Source: a bacterium (GTDB lineage Bacteria; Bacteroidota; Ignavibacteria; Ignavibacteriales; Ignavibacteriaceae). Taken from it: a stretch of 64,000 nt of DNA. Location: contig JADJWC010000003.1 in assembly GCA_016716565.1 (NCBI GenBank), positions 434,001 to 498,000 on the forward strand, in the 5' to 3' direction. Shown here piece by piece: positions 44,115 through 52,585 of this stretch (its first letter is position 1; every line of letters begins with the position of its first letter). The notes below the pieces were generated by a model. It ran no database searches and had not been told where the DNA came from. It saw only the letters and a list, made by a program, of their open reading frames with translations. Made by a program: the position numbers and the translations under genes.

Positions 44115-45620
44115 TTAATTCTGCGGTTTTGACTGCATACTTTCCAGTACTTTATCAATACCTAAAGACGATCCCATTACTGGTGGGAAATCTTTAAAAG
44201 TCGCAAGAAACTTTCCTGTAATTGTCTGTGCCGGAACGAACAACCACATATTATCCCCATACCATCTTGTATACAGAGCAGATTTCCATGAAACCTCAAA
44301 AGGATCAGCTCGTAAATTTATGACTAATGGCCAGGATGGAGTTTTACGAAATCCTTCATTGATTGAGCCTTCCATATAGGAAAAATGAAGTTTCCAGTTT
44401 TCGTATCTGATGGCATTTAAATTTCCACCAGCATCAAAATAAAAAATTTCTTTTCTTGGATCTTCTTTTACTTCACCTTTCCAGAATTGCATCTGGTTGT
44501 ATCCATCTAAGTGTACTTTAAAAGTTTTTGCTCCAGCCTGATAACCGGAAAGTAGTCTTTCTTTTATGTCTGGAACACCGGCTGCCGCTAGTAATGTTGG
44601 CATCATATCTTCGTGAGAATAAATATTGTTGTCAATTGTTCCGGGTTTAATAACCCCGAGCCAGCGGATCACACACGGAACTCTGAATCCACCTTCCCAG
44701 GTAGACCCTTTCTCGCCTGCAAACGGTGTTGTTCCGCCATCAGGCCAGGTGAATTTTTCCGCACCATTATCAGTTGAATACATAATAATAGTATTGTCAA
44801 TTATTCCAAGGTCTTCAAGTTTTTTAAGAACTACACCAATTGCTTTATCGTGTTCTACCATTCCATCAGGATAAAGTCCAATTCCTGTTACACCATCACT
44901 TTCAGGTTTTAGATGAGTCCAGACGTGCATACGAGTCGCACTCAACCAAACAAAAAATGGCTTTCCATCTTTATGAGCTTTTTCTATAAATGCGATTGCA
45001 GCGTTTGTAAACTCTTCATCGGCTGTTTCCATTCTTTTTCTGGTCATCGGTCCTGTGTCTTCAATTCTTCCATCAGAATATGAATGTAAAACTCCACGCG
45101 GTCCATATTTTTTGTGAAATTCAGGATCGTCAGGATAGTAATATGTTTCAGGTTCTTCTTCTGCGTTTAAGTGATATAGATTTCCATAAAACTCATCAAA
45201 CCCGTGATTTGTTGGTAACATTTCATCTCTGTCCCCAAGATGGTTTTTCCCAAATTGACCTGAAGTATAACCAAGTGGTTTTAGTAGTTCCGCTATAGTT
45301 GGCTGATTATCCTTGATACCTTGTTCTGAGCCTGGCATACCAATGGTTAACAAACCAGTCCTGAAAGGATGCTGACCAAGAATAAAGGCTGCTCTACCGG
45401 CAGTACAGGATTGCTGTGCATACCAGTCGGTAAACATAGCACCTTCCTTAGCAATCCGGTCAATATTGGGTGTCTGATAACCCATCATTCCATGGCTGTA
45501 AGCACTTACATTTGACCAGCCAATATCATCACCCCAGATAACTAGAATGTTAGGTTTCTCCTGTGCAAACAAAGTTAGACTTGCACAGAAGAAAATTATT
45601 AACAAATAATTTTTGAGCAT
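44115..45620 (-). CDS. Exported arylsulfatase (short form)
   Basis: 501 residues with a cleavable signal peptide (SLTLFAQEK), not a lipobox. Sulfatase blocks: PNILVIWGDDIGW with metal-binding Asp pair, CTAGRAAFILG with the formylglycine Cys at 72, GKNHLGD, and STDNGAEKFTWPDGG. The C-x-A-x-R variant is less common than CSPTR but is used in related arylsulfatase A-like enzymes. It belongs to a different subfamily from the two long copies. Translation begins after a strong AAGGAGG, which a matching upstream sequence could mask (see the leader feature). Transcript ends at the hairpin at 44072. Confidence 0.93.
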   Translation of the reverse strand: MLKNYLLIIFFCASLTLFAQEKPNILVIWGDDIGWSNVSAYSHGMMGYQTPNIDRIAKEGAMFTDWYAQQSCTAGRAAFILGQHPFRTGLLTIGMPGSEQGIKDNQPTIAELLKPLGYTSGQFGKNHLGDRDEMLPTNHGFDEFYGNLYHLNAEEEPETYYYPDDPEFHKKYGPRGVLHSYSDGRIEDTGPMTRKRMETADEEFTNAAIAFIEKAHKDGKPFFVWLSATRMHVWTHLKPESDGVTGIGLYPDGMVEHDKAIGVVLKKLEDLGIIDNTIIMYSTDNGAEKFTWPDGGTTPFAGEKGSTWEGGFRVPCVIRWLGVIKPGTIDNNIYSHEDMMPTLLAAAGVPDIKERLLSGYQAGAKTFKVHLDGYNQMQFWKGEVKEDPRKEIFYFDAGGNLNAIRYENWKLHFSYMEGSINEGFRKTPSWPLVINLRADPFEVSWKSALYTRWYGDNMWLFVPAQTITGKFLATFKDFPPVMGSSLGIDKVLESMQSKPQN

Positions 45621-45623
45621 TAT

Positions 45624-45750
45624 GATGCCTCCTTAATATGATTATGAATTGAGTTAATTATTGAAAACTTGGTTATAAAAAAAACAGAGCTGTTAAAACT
45701 ACTTTGATCAGAAGCGAACCGAAACTAAAATTCTGAGGAAAGGAGGCATC
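45624..45750 (-). promoter_or_regulatory. Sulfatase leader with SD/anti-SD inverted repeat
   Basis: Two 11-nt perfect inverted arms, GATGCCTCCTT (45624-45634, + strand) and AAGGAGGCATC (45740-45750), are 105 nt apart. In the minus-strand mRNA the downstream arm contains the AAGGAGG ribosome binding site of the sulfatase at 45620, and the upstream arm can base-pair to it. Between them lies a small hairpin (AACAG/CTGTT at 45684-45695) followed by eight U residues on the mRNA. The rest of the 45621-45979 non-coding stretch is AT-rich and shows nothing else. Regulation is inferred. Confidence 0.5.
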
Positions 45751-45979
45751 CCTGATTTTAACAATGAAATTGTAATACAGACGATTTTCTTCTTAAAAAT
45801 AAGACTATGTGATGATTATTTCAATTTTGAAATGGTATTAAAGATAGTTGAAGATTATCTATAAATGACTATTTGTAAGTAGCGTCCAACAACTTAATAT
45901 TTTTGATAATATCTAAGGATAAGATTAGATTGTTAAATATATTCAATAAGAATATTCATTTTTGTTTAATTACATACTC

Positions 45980-48325
45980 ATGAATAGTAAGAAAGAAAAA
46001 AAGTCACGCTTTTACAAGCTGATTAGAATTTTGGTCTATGTTGCATTTGCACTGGTGATCATTTATAGTATAGCAGGATTCTTTATCGTTCCTATGATCG
46101 TTAAAAGTGAAGCGGTTGATTATATAAAAGAGGAATTCAAACGCGATGTTGAAATCGAATCTGTTTCCTTCAATCCATTCTCCTTTACACTTTCAGTTGA
46201 GGGGTTTAAATTATTTGAGAAAGACAAAGAGGGGACGTTTTTGTCTTTTAAAGAATTCTTCATAAACATCAGTTTACTTCCATTACTGAGTAAGGAGGTT
46301 AACTTTGAAGAAATAAGATTAACCGAACCGGATGGAAATATTATCCGTTATAATGAAGAAGAATTTAACTTTTCGGATCTAATGAAGACATCAACTGAGC
46401 AGAATGTTGATTCTATAAAAACTGAAGACAATGTAGAACCTTGGGAGATTTTCATTCAGAAATTTGAATTGCAGAGACTTCATTTACTAATCACAGACAG
46501 AGCAGTAAGTCCTCCCGGAGAAACAAGGGTTGACAGCTTCAGTGTGGTCGTTACAAACCTAAGATTCAATTCATCAGATACATCTGATTTTTATTTGACA
46601 TCAAATCTCAGACACGGCGGAAGCTTTTCTCTTAGCGGCAATTTCTCAATGACTCCACTAAAAGCAGATTTAAATTTTACTCTAAACCAAGCCAACTTGA
46701 AACCTTTAGCTCCATACCTGGCACAATTTACATATTTACGATTGGACGATGGGTTACTATCAATTGACGGAAACATCAAAATTGATGAACCTGATCCATC
46801 AGAAAAAATGGATATTTCTTTTACGACTAATACGAGCATCACAAATTTTGTTCTTTATGATACCAAACACGATGAAAGATTTCTTGAATGGAAAGAACTA
46901 AAAATTTCGGATATCAAGGGGAAGCTTAATCCAATGCAGGTTTCGATTAGCGAAGTGAATCTGCAAAATCTTTATACAAGAATTGCTATCGCTGAAGATA
47001 AAAGCATAAATTTGATTGAAGTGCTGAAAGAATCTCCGGTGCAAGTTGATTCCGGACAAACCTCTGATACACTTTTTATTAAATCTACTGATACTGAAAA
47101 CGAGCAGATAGACTTTAAATATGACATTAGCAGTATAAAAATTGAAAACAGTGAAATGTATTTTTCTGATTTCAGTTTGCCCTTAAAATTTGCATCTAAA
47201 ATACATCAACTGAATGGTTCGATAGATGGCTTCTCCAGTGAAAATCCGCTTGGAGCAGAAATAAAAATGGAAGGAACTGTTGATGAATATGGATACGCAA
47301 AAATTAATGGCAGAATGGATCCGTTTGATCCGATTGCATATTCAAACATAAAAATGAATTTCCACAATATTGAATTAACCAATCTCACTCCCTACACAGT
47401 AGAGTTTCTCGGATACGAGGTTGAAAGCGGAAAACTCTCTTTAGATATTGCATACAAGATCGACAAGGGCATGCTTACTTCATATAATAAAATATTTCTG
47501 AACAAATTCACTTTGGGTGATGAGTACGAAGGGCAGGAGGGATTAGGGCTTCCAATAAAACTGGCAATTGCACTACTAAAAGATGCTGATGGGAATATCG
47601 ACCTGGATCTGGAAGTTGAAGGAGATTTAAATGATCCCGAAACTGATACCGGTGCATTAATCTGGTGGGCTGTTAAAAGAGTGCTTTCTACAATTGTTAC
47701 GGCACCATTTCGTTTTCTAGGAGGTTTGCTCGGTATTGGCGGTGAAGAACTCGAGTCAGTTGATTTTGAAGTTGGCAAATCTGAATTACAAAATCACCAG
47801 TTCGAGAAAATGATAAACTTGTCAAAAATTATGGCTGAACGTCCAGGAATTGTGCTAGAGATTTATGGCGCGGTAGATACAATAACAGATGCACGGGCAC
47901 TGCGTGAAGCAAAATTTGATAGCATTTATAATCAAAAATTAATGGGTGGAGGAAGTGATTCAACTTTAAAAAGGACGAATACCGACTACACCAAAGGACA
48001 GCAGATTCTTGAAGAGATGTTCGTCAAGGCTTACAACGATTCATTATTAAATCTTGTTAAAGTAAAACATTCTATTGATTCAGTTGAGTCCGGCGACCTG
48101 AGAAATTACCTTGAAGAACTTAAAGAGAAAATTGTTTCCGTTCAGCATGTCACTGAAATTGAATTCCAGATGCTGGCTACAGAAAGAGCTGAAGTTGTTA
48201 GAAATCATATGATGACAGTTCATCAGATACCCGCAGAAAGAATCGCAATCAAAGAAAATGAAATCTTTGAAGATGAAGATCGTAATTGGGTGAGATGCAG
48301 ACTCGGAATAGGTTCTTTGGAATGA
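45980..48325 (+). CDS. AsmA/DUF748-family envelope protein
   Basis: ATG 45980 gives 781 residues; the frame is open six codons further up but lacks a better start. One N-terminal transmembrane helix (residues ~14-38) anchors a large periplasmic part with the DUF748/AsmA-like opening 'VEIESVSFNPFSFTLSVEGFKLFE', long beta-repeat region, and DIDLDLEVEG-type strands followed by the conserved ALIWWAVKRVLSTIVTAPFRFLGGL segment. The C-terminal region (VDFEVGKSELQNHQFEKMINLSKIM) resembles an OmpA-like tail. Relatives take part in envelope lipid or outer-membrane homeostasis. Convergent with the next gene (10-nt gap). Confidence 0.88.
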   Translation: MNSKKEKKSRFYKLIRILVYVAFALVIIYSIAGFFIVPMIVKSEAVDYIKEEFKRDVEIESVSFNPFSFTLSVEGFKLFEKDKEGTFLSFKEFFINISLLPLLSKEVNFEEIRLTEPDGNIIRYNEEEFNFSDLMKTSTEQNVDSIKTEDNVEPWEIFIQKFELQRLHLLITDRAVSPPGETRVDSFSVVVTNLRFNSSDTSDFYLTSNLRHGGSFSLSGNFSMTPLKADLNFTLNQANLKPLAPYLAQFTYLRLDDGLLSIDGNIKIDEPDPSEKMDISFTTNTSITNFVLYDTKHDERFLEWKELKISDIKGKLNPMQVSISEVNLQNLYTRIAIAEDKSINLIEVLKESPVQVDSGQTSDTLFIKSTDTENEQIDFKYDISSIKIENSEMYFSDFSLPLKFASKIHQLNGSIDGFSSENPLGAEIKMEGTVDEYGYAKINGRMDPFDPIAYSNIKMNFHNIELTNLTPYTVEFLGYEVESGKLSLDIAYKIDKGMLTSYNKIFLNKFTLGDEYEGQEGLGLPIKLAIALLKDADGNIDLDLEVEGDLNDPETDTGALIWWAVKRVLSTIVTAPFRFLGGLLGIGGEELESVDFEVGKSELQNHQFEKMINLSKIMAERPGIVLEIYGAVDTITDARALREAKFDSIYNQKLMGGGSDSTLKRTNTDYTKGQQILEEMFVKAYNDSLLNLVKVKHSIDSVESGDLRNYLEELKEKIVSVQHVTEIEFQMLATERAEVVRNHMMTVHQIPAERIAIKENEIFEDEDRNWVRCRLGIGSLE

Positions 48326-48335
48326 ATCAAAAAAA

Positions 48336-48755
48336 TCAGTTGCTTCTGGCAAACTCAACGTAAAAAGTCAATCCTTCAACTGCCTGATAATAATCACCAG
48401 CCAGAATATCACGGTCGGGAAGATAATTTAATGTGTAAGTTGAACCAGGATAATTAACATCTCTCAACTCAACAATAATTTTTATGTTACCGGAAATATG
48501 TTGCCAACTCGCTTTACCAACATTAATCGGATAGGGATTAAAGTATTTGGCGTCAAGAGTATTATCCTCATTCACTTTGGAAATTTGTAGTCGGTAATCT
48601 GAATCAGTCCTTAACCAATTACCGATAAGAATAGAGTTGTCTGTGTTTTTTGTTTTTAGTGATTTTTCTTTAGAAGATTGTTGGCACGAGGTAATTGTTA
48701 TACAAATGAATATAATTAGTAAAATAAATTTGAAAGTGTGTTTAATTTTTTGCAT
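48336..48755 (-). CDS. Small lipoprotein of unknown function
   Basis: 139 residues, lipobox ITITSCQQ (Cys24). The mature part is strand-rich with GNWLRTDSDYRLQISKV, LDAKYFNPYPINVGKASW, IIVELRDVNYPGSTYTLNYLPD and LAGDYYQAVEGLTFYVEFAR, a lipocalin-like pattern of 8 or so strands. I do not recognise a named family with confidence. It lies 19 nt after the stop... that is, it follows the FadL-like gene in transcription order. Confidence 0.75.
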   Translation of the reverse strand: MQKIKHTFKFILLIIFICITITSCQQSSKEKSLKTKNTDNSILIGNWLRTDSDYRLQISKVNEDNTLDAKYFNPYPINVGKASWQHISGNIKIIVELRDVNYPGSTYTLNYLPDRDILAGDYYQAVEGLTFYVEFARSN

Positions 48756-48774
48756 TATTAAAATTTATTCTTTC

Positions 48775-50229
48775 CTAAAGCAGCTGAGTCACTCCAAAAA
48801 ACAAATTAAAGTTGTTGTAGATTGCTTTACTTGTACCGCGTCTGTCAAATAAAACTAAATCATCAGGCTTGACCACTCCGGTTGGGAAATTAAATATCTG
48901 TGGAAAATCAGACCTTTGTCCGTGGCTATACTCAAATCCAACCCCAATCATTGTATCATCAAGAGTTGTTGAAGCGCCGAGTGTAAAATGATAAATGTCA
49001 AAATCCGTAAATCCAACAAACAAACCCTTAATATCTTTATAATTAGCATTACTGAAATCCGTTCTAATAGCTGCATAACCAGTAATTTTTTCATTCATTT
49101 TATGTTCAAAAGCTATACCCGCGTTAAAAATACTTTTCATTGAATCATACACTTTTAAAAGTTCCGCACTATCTCTTGGTCTGACAATAGCAGGATTATT
49201 CAGAATAAAATTACCGCTTTCCGGCTGCATCACAGCATAAGTAGAAATTGGAGCAAACCATTCTGCAGCAAAATGAATCAATGATTCATCTGATATTTTA
49301 TATTCCATACCTGCTGCAATCGAAAAGGGAGTTTTATAGTGGACAGGCAAACCTTCCTGCCTGTCTGATGCAAGAATATCAATAGGGTTACCGGTTGTGG
49401 AATCTACAATAACGTTGTTCGAAGTGAGGCTCATATGATCAGTTCCACCGCTTGCCAATTTTATTGCTAGACTTGGGGTCGTGATTGTTGCACCTAATTT
49501 CAGGTCTTCCCATTCTACTGATATTCCAAACTTTCCGGAAAATCTGACTGCCCAATAGTCAATATCAATAAAGATGTCCGAAGTGGCTGATCGCTGATTA
49601 GAAGTATCATAGGCTGTATAAGATTCATATCGCTGCTTCGTTTGATCACGATAAGCACCTAATAAAGTAAATCCGATCCCAACATTGTCTGCAATCTTTT
49701 TTGAATAGCCAAATCCTACGCTTACTTCAGAGAGTAATGCATCAAGTTTTCCCTGGTTAATCAGATATTCATTACCTTCAAAATTATTTATTAGTCCAGG
49801 CTGAATTCTTGTTGGAATAACATCAGAATAACCCTCATATCTTTCAGATACCCTAACGTATGAATAGCCGTTGGCATAAATCATATAACTGAACCGGTTG
49901 AGAGAATCACCAATAAAAGGCAAAGGTCCGGCTAAAGAAGCAGGGTATAAAGAAACTCTTGTATATCTGGAATCAATTCCGGGTCCGCCGCCATTAATGA
50001 ATGAAAAATCTTTAATTCCATACATATTAAAATTTACACTCATGCTTTTTTTACTTACAAAACTTAATGCCCCGGGATTGTAAAATGTTGCGCTGTAATC
50101 TCTAACTCCGCCAACAGCAATTCCGCCAAGCAATGCTGTTCTTCCACCAACTGCCTGATCCCAGAAATGACGGTCTTGTGCATTAGCAAATAAATTTAAA
50201 ATAAATATTAATGCGATTATCTTTTTCAT
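48775..50229 (-). CDS. FadL/OMPP1-type outer-membrane transport protein (second copy)
   Basis: 484 residues: signal peptide (LFANAQD) followed by the same hatch pattern as the gene at 20647 (WDQAVGGRTALLGGIAVGGVRDYSATFYNPGAL), and a long barrel with alternating strands. Likely a channel for hydrophobic compounds. It is a distinct paralog, not a recent copy. Upstream is a small barrel gene (34 nt), downstream a lipoprotein. Confidence 0.85.
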   Translation of the reverse strand: MKKIIALIFILNLFANAQDRHFWDQAVGGRTALLGGIAVGGVRDYSATFYNPGALSFVSKKSMSVNFNMYGIKDFSFINGGGPGIDSRYTRVSLYPASLAGPLPFIGDSLNRFSYMIYANGYSYVRVSERYEGYSDVIPTRIQPGLINNFEGNEYLINQGKLDALLSEVSVGFGYSKKIADNVGIGFTLLGAYRDQTKQRYESYTAYDTSNQRSATSDIFIDIDYWAVRFSGKFGISVEWEDLKLGATITTPSLAIKLASGGTDHMSLTSNNVIVDSTTGNPIDILASDRQEGLPVHYKTPFSIAAGMEYKISDESLIHFAAEWFAPISTYAVMQPESGNFILNNPAIVRPRDSAELLKVYDSMKSIFNAGIAFEHKMNEKITGYAAIRTDFSNANYKDIKGLFVGFTDFDIYHFTLGASTTLDDTMIGVGFEYSHGQRSDFPQIFNFPTGVVKPDDLVLFDRRGTSKAIYNNFNLFFGVTQLL

Positions 50230-50263
50230 TAGGAAATAACTTTATAGAATTTTTATTTATAAA

Positions 50264-50896
50264 CTATTTTCCAAGTCGAACGAAAATTCCTCCGGTAAAA
50301 TCAGCTTGCAATAAAGTTGCCCAACTACTAACTCCTGCGCTGCATCCACCGCTGCCGCACCACATGCCCACACTATTAAAGTTAAGGGGAAGTAACATTC
50401 TTGCCTGCAATCGCAGTCCAACTCTGTCTGAAATATAAAACTTTCCACCGCCGCCAAAAGTAATCGAAAATCTCCACTCCTCACTAAAGTTTGAGTCAAC
50501 CGGACTGAAAAGTGTTGCGCCTAAACTAAATGAAGTAAATGGAAATGCTTTCTGTGCTTTTGTTTGACGAAATTCATAAACAGCACCGGCCTGAAAATAA
50601 TGGATGCCGACATCAAACAGAGGTTCGGTAAGTCCGTTGTATCTTTTTAATTCCATTGGAGTCTGCTGACCAATCCAGAATACCTCTGCTTGTACACCTC
50701 TTTCGACTTCGAAAGAAATACCTGCACCATAATTTGGATTGCTGTATATGTTCAATTGTCCTTGTGTTACCTGAACATCCGAAGCGACTTCGTAACCGCC
50801 AAAACCAAAAATTTCAGCTTGTGCAAAAGTGCTTGAAGAAACTGAAATTATAAATAAGCCGATGAAAAAAATACTTTTGTAATTTAGTGAAATCAT
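50264..50896 (-). CDS. Outer-membrane beta-barrel protein
   Basis: 210 residues with signal peptide (SSSTFAQAE). Strands include FGFGGYEVASDVQV, YGAGISFEVERGVQAEVFWIGQ, HYFQAGAVYEFRQ, RFSITFGGGGKFYISDRVGLRLQARMLLP, and a terminal FTGGIFVRLGK. A short Cys/Gly loop (MWCGSGGCSAG) lies between the last strands and could form a disulfide. Unknown function. The palindrome TGGG-TACTTAGT-CCCA sits 75 nt upstream. Confidence 0.78.
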   Translation of the reverse strand: MISLNYKSIFFIGLFIISVSSSTFAQAEIFGFGGYEVASDVQVTQGQLNIYSNPNYGAGISFEVERGVQAEVFWIGQQTPMELKRYNGLTEPLFDVGIHYFQAGAVYEFRQTKAQKAFPFTSFSLGATLFSPVDSNFSEEWRFSITFGGGGKFYISDRVGLRLQARMLLPLNFNSVGMWCGSGGCSAGVSSWATLLQADFTGGIFVRLGK

Positions 50897-50970
50897 TGAA
50901 CCCTCATTTGTTAATTTTTTAGAATAACGATTGTTAATATAAATTTAATTTTTTTATGATTATTCATAAA

Positions 50971-50986
50971 TGGGTACTTAGTCCCA
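50971..50986. promoter_or_regulatory. Palindrome with TACTTAGT core, and a second inverted half-copy
   Basis: TGGG and CCCA flank TACTTAGT, identical in core to the site at 31701. A few bases further (50989-51000) the reverse orientation of the core occurs again (TGAGTACTTAGA read on the minus strand). Together they sit 75-105 nt upstream of the barrel gene at 50896, a usual distance for a promoter operator. The rest of 50897-51101 is AT-rich and featureless. Confidence 0.5.
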
Positions 50987-51101
50987 AATCTAAGTACTCA
51001 GACATTCTCCGGGTCTGTTGGAATTAATTCTCAGATGGTGGTTAATCAGTGGTGAATCAACTTTGATTCGATTTGCCCGCTATATAATAAATGGTGTGCT
51101 T

Positions 51102-51944
51102 TTAACTAAATACGGTTGTCGAAGTTTTTTTACCTAAAAGATTTGCCAGTTCCGATAATTCTTTCATGAGCTTTTCGAATGAAGGTATATCAAGTGATTG
51201 TTGGCCATCCGAATATGAGGAAACCGGATCAGGGTGAACTTCAATCATTAATCCATCGGCACCAGCAGCAATAGCGGCTTTGCTTGCTGCAGGTACAAGA
51301 CTACTTTTACCTGTGCTGTGAGATGGATCGACGATAACAGGAAGGTGTGTTAGTTCCTTTAAAGCCGGAACAGCAAGAATATCCAAAGTATTCCGGGTGT
51401 AGTTTTCAAAGGTTCTTATTCCTCGTTCACAAAGAATTACTTTTTCATTTCCAACTGATAAGATATACTCAGCTGCTAACAGAAATTCTTCGAGAGTAGC
51501 GCTCATATTTCTTTTAAGAATAACCGGCTTGTTCGTTTTTCCGACGGCTTTAAGTAATTCATAATTATCCATATTTCTTGAGCCAATTCTTAAAATGTCA
51601 GCTTCACTAGCCAGAGCATCGAGATGTTCTGTGCTTAATATTTCAGTTTCAAGCAGGAGATTCGTTTCAGCGTGAAGCTTCTTTAAAAGTTCAACTCCAT
51701 CAATTCCATAACCTTGGTAAGTATATGGAGAGGTTCTGGGTTTAAATAGCGAACAGCGGAATGCTTTTGCACCTGCATACTCAACAGCTTTTGCAGTTTT
51801 TATGGCAATCTCTTCACTTTCGAGAGCACAAGGACCTGCAATGACAGTGAAGTGGCCTTCTCCAAAAAAAACTGAGCCTTCTTCTATAATTGTATTATGC
51901 TCTTTATTAATTTTCTGAACTTTTGTTTCTGCTAATCTTTTCAT
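51102..51944 (-). CDS. aroF: 3-deoxy-7-phosphoheptulonate (DAHP) synthase, type I beta-like
   Basis: From ATG 51944 the protein has 280 residues. It catalyses phosphoenolpyruvate + erythrose-4-phosphate to DAHP, the first step of the shikimate pathway. Motifs: AGPCALES, FKPRTSPYTYQG, LRIGSRNMDN, KRNMSATLEE, CERGIRTFE and DPSHSTGK. A shorter N-terminal lead than Thermotoga-type enzymes means no ferredoxin-like regulatory domain, so feedback control through it is absent. An earlier TTG at 51971 is possible. It sits 150 nt beyond ribH on the same strand. KDO-8-P synthase is the main alternative, but the GSRNMDN and RTFENYTR blocks fit DAHP synthase. Confidence 0.92.
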   Translation of the reverse strand: MKRLAETKVQKINKEHNTIIEEGSVFFGEGHFTVIAGPCALESEEIAIKTAKAVEYAGAKAFRCSLFKPRTSPYTYQGYGIDGVELLKKLHAETNLLLETEILSTEHLDALASEADILRIGSRNMDNYELLKAVGKTNKPVILKRNMSATLEEFLLAAEYILSVGNEKVILCERGIRTFENYTRNTLDILAVPALKELTHLPVIVDPSHSTGKSSLVPAASKAAIAAGADGLMIEVHPDPVSSYSDGQQSLDIPSFEKLMKELSELANLLGKKTSTTVFS

Positions 51945-52094
51945 TAATAATTGATATTTCTTCAAATTCAACTAACAAAAATATAAAATACTTACATTAA
52001 GAACACATCTGATTAATAATTAGTTCTTTATACAAGCAGTTATACAGGGCAAAAACAGTGTGCGAATAAAGTAAGTGATTAGAGACACAAAACA

Positions 52095-52559
52095 TCACAG
52101 CTGCTTAAACAAACTGACCATTTCTATTGCCGAAAGAGCTGCATCCCATCCCTTGTTACCAGCTTTTGTTCCAGCTCTTTCCAACGCTTGCTCAATATTA
52201 TCAGTGGTTAGTACACCGAAAATAACCGGCAGATTTGATTCAAGTCCAACCTGAGCAACTCCTTTGGAAACTTCAGCGGCGATATAATCGAAATGAGGTG
52301 TTCCGCCGCGAATAACAGCACCTAGACAAATTACTGCATCATGCTTTTTTGAGTGAGCCATCTTTTTTGCAGCTAATGGAATTTCGTACGAGCCAGGTAC
52401 CCACGCAATTGTTATATCCTCTTCCTTGCAATCATGTCTGATAAGACAATCCTTTGCACCGGAAAGCAGCTGTGAAGAAATCAATTCGTTAAATCTGCTT
52501 ACTACTATTCCGAATTTCTTTCCTTTAGCGTTAAGTTTTCCTTCGATAATATTTGCCAT
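52095..52559 (-). CDS. ribH: 6,7-dimethyl-8-ribityllumazine synthase
   Basis: 154 residues, the normal size for the subunit that forms pentamers or icosahedra. It joins 5-amino-6-ribitylamino-uracil and dihydroxybutanone phosphate to lumazine. Motifs: SRFNELIS, WVPGSYEIPLAAK, CLGAVIRGGTPHFDYIA with the catalytic His, FGVLTTDN and GNKGWDAALSAIEM. It ends the rib operon; its ATG is 26 nt after the stop of ribBA. Confidence 0.97.
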   Translation of the reverse strand: MANIIEGKLNAKGKKFGIVVSRFNELISSQLLSGAKDCLIRHDCKEEDITIAWVPGSYEIPLAAKKMAHSKKHDAVICLGAVIRGGTPHFDYIAAEVSKGVAQVGLESNLPVIFGVLTTDNIEQALERAGTKAGNKGWDAALSAIEMVSLFKQL

Positions 52560-52585
52560 TTTATCCTCTAAGTATTATTTAAATT

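Noticed and set aside
44115..45620. Sulfatase with CTAGR instead of CSPTR as an inactive paralog
   Set aside because: The Cys and Arg are retained and the metal-binding Asp pair is intact; this variant is used by known arylsulfatase A-like enzymes.
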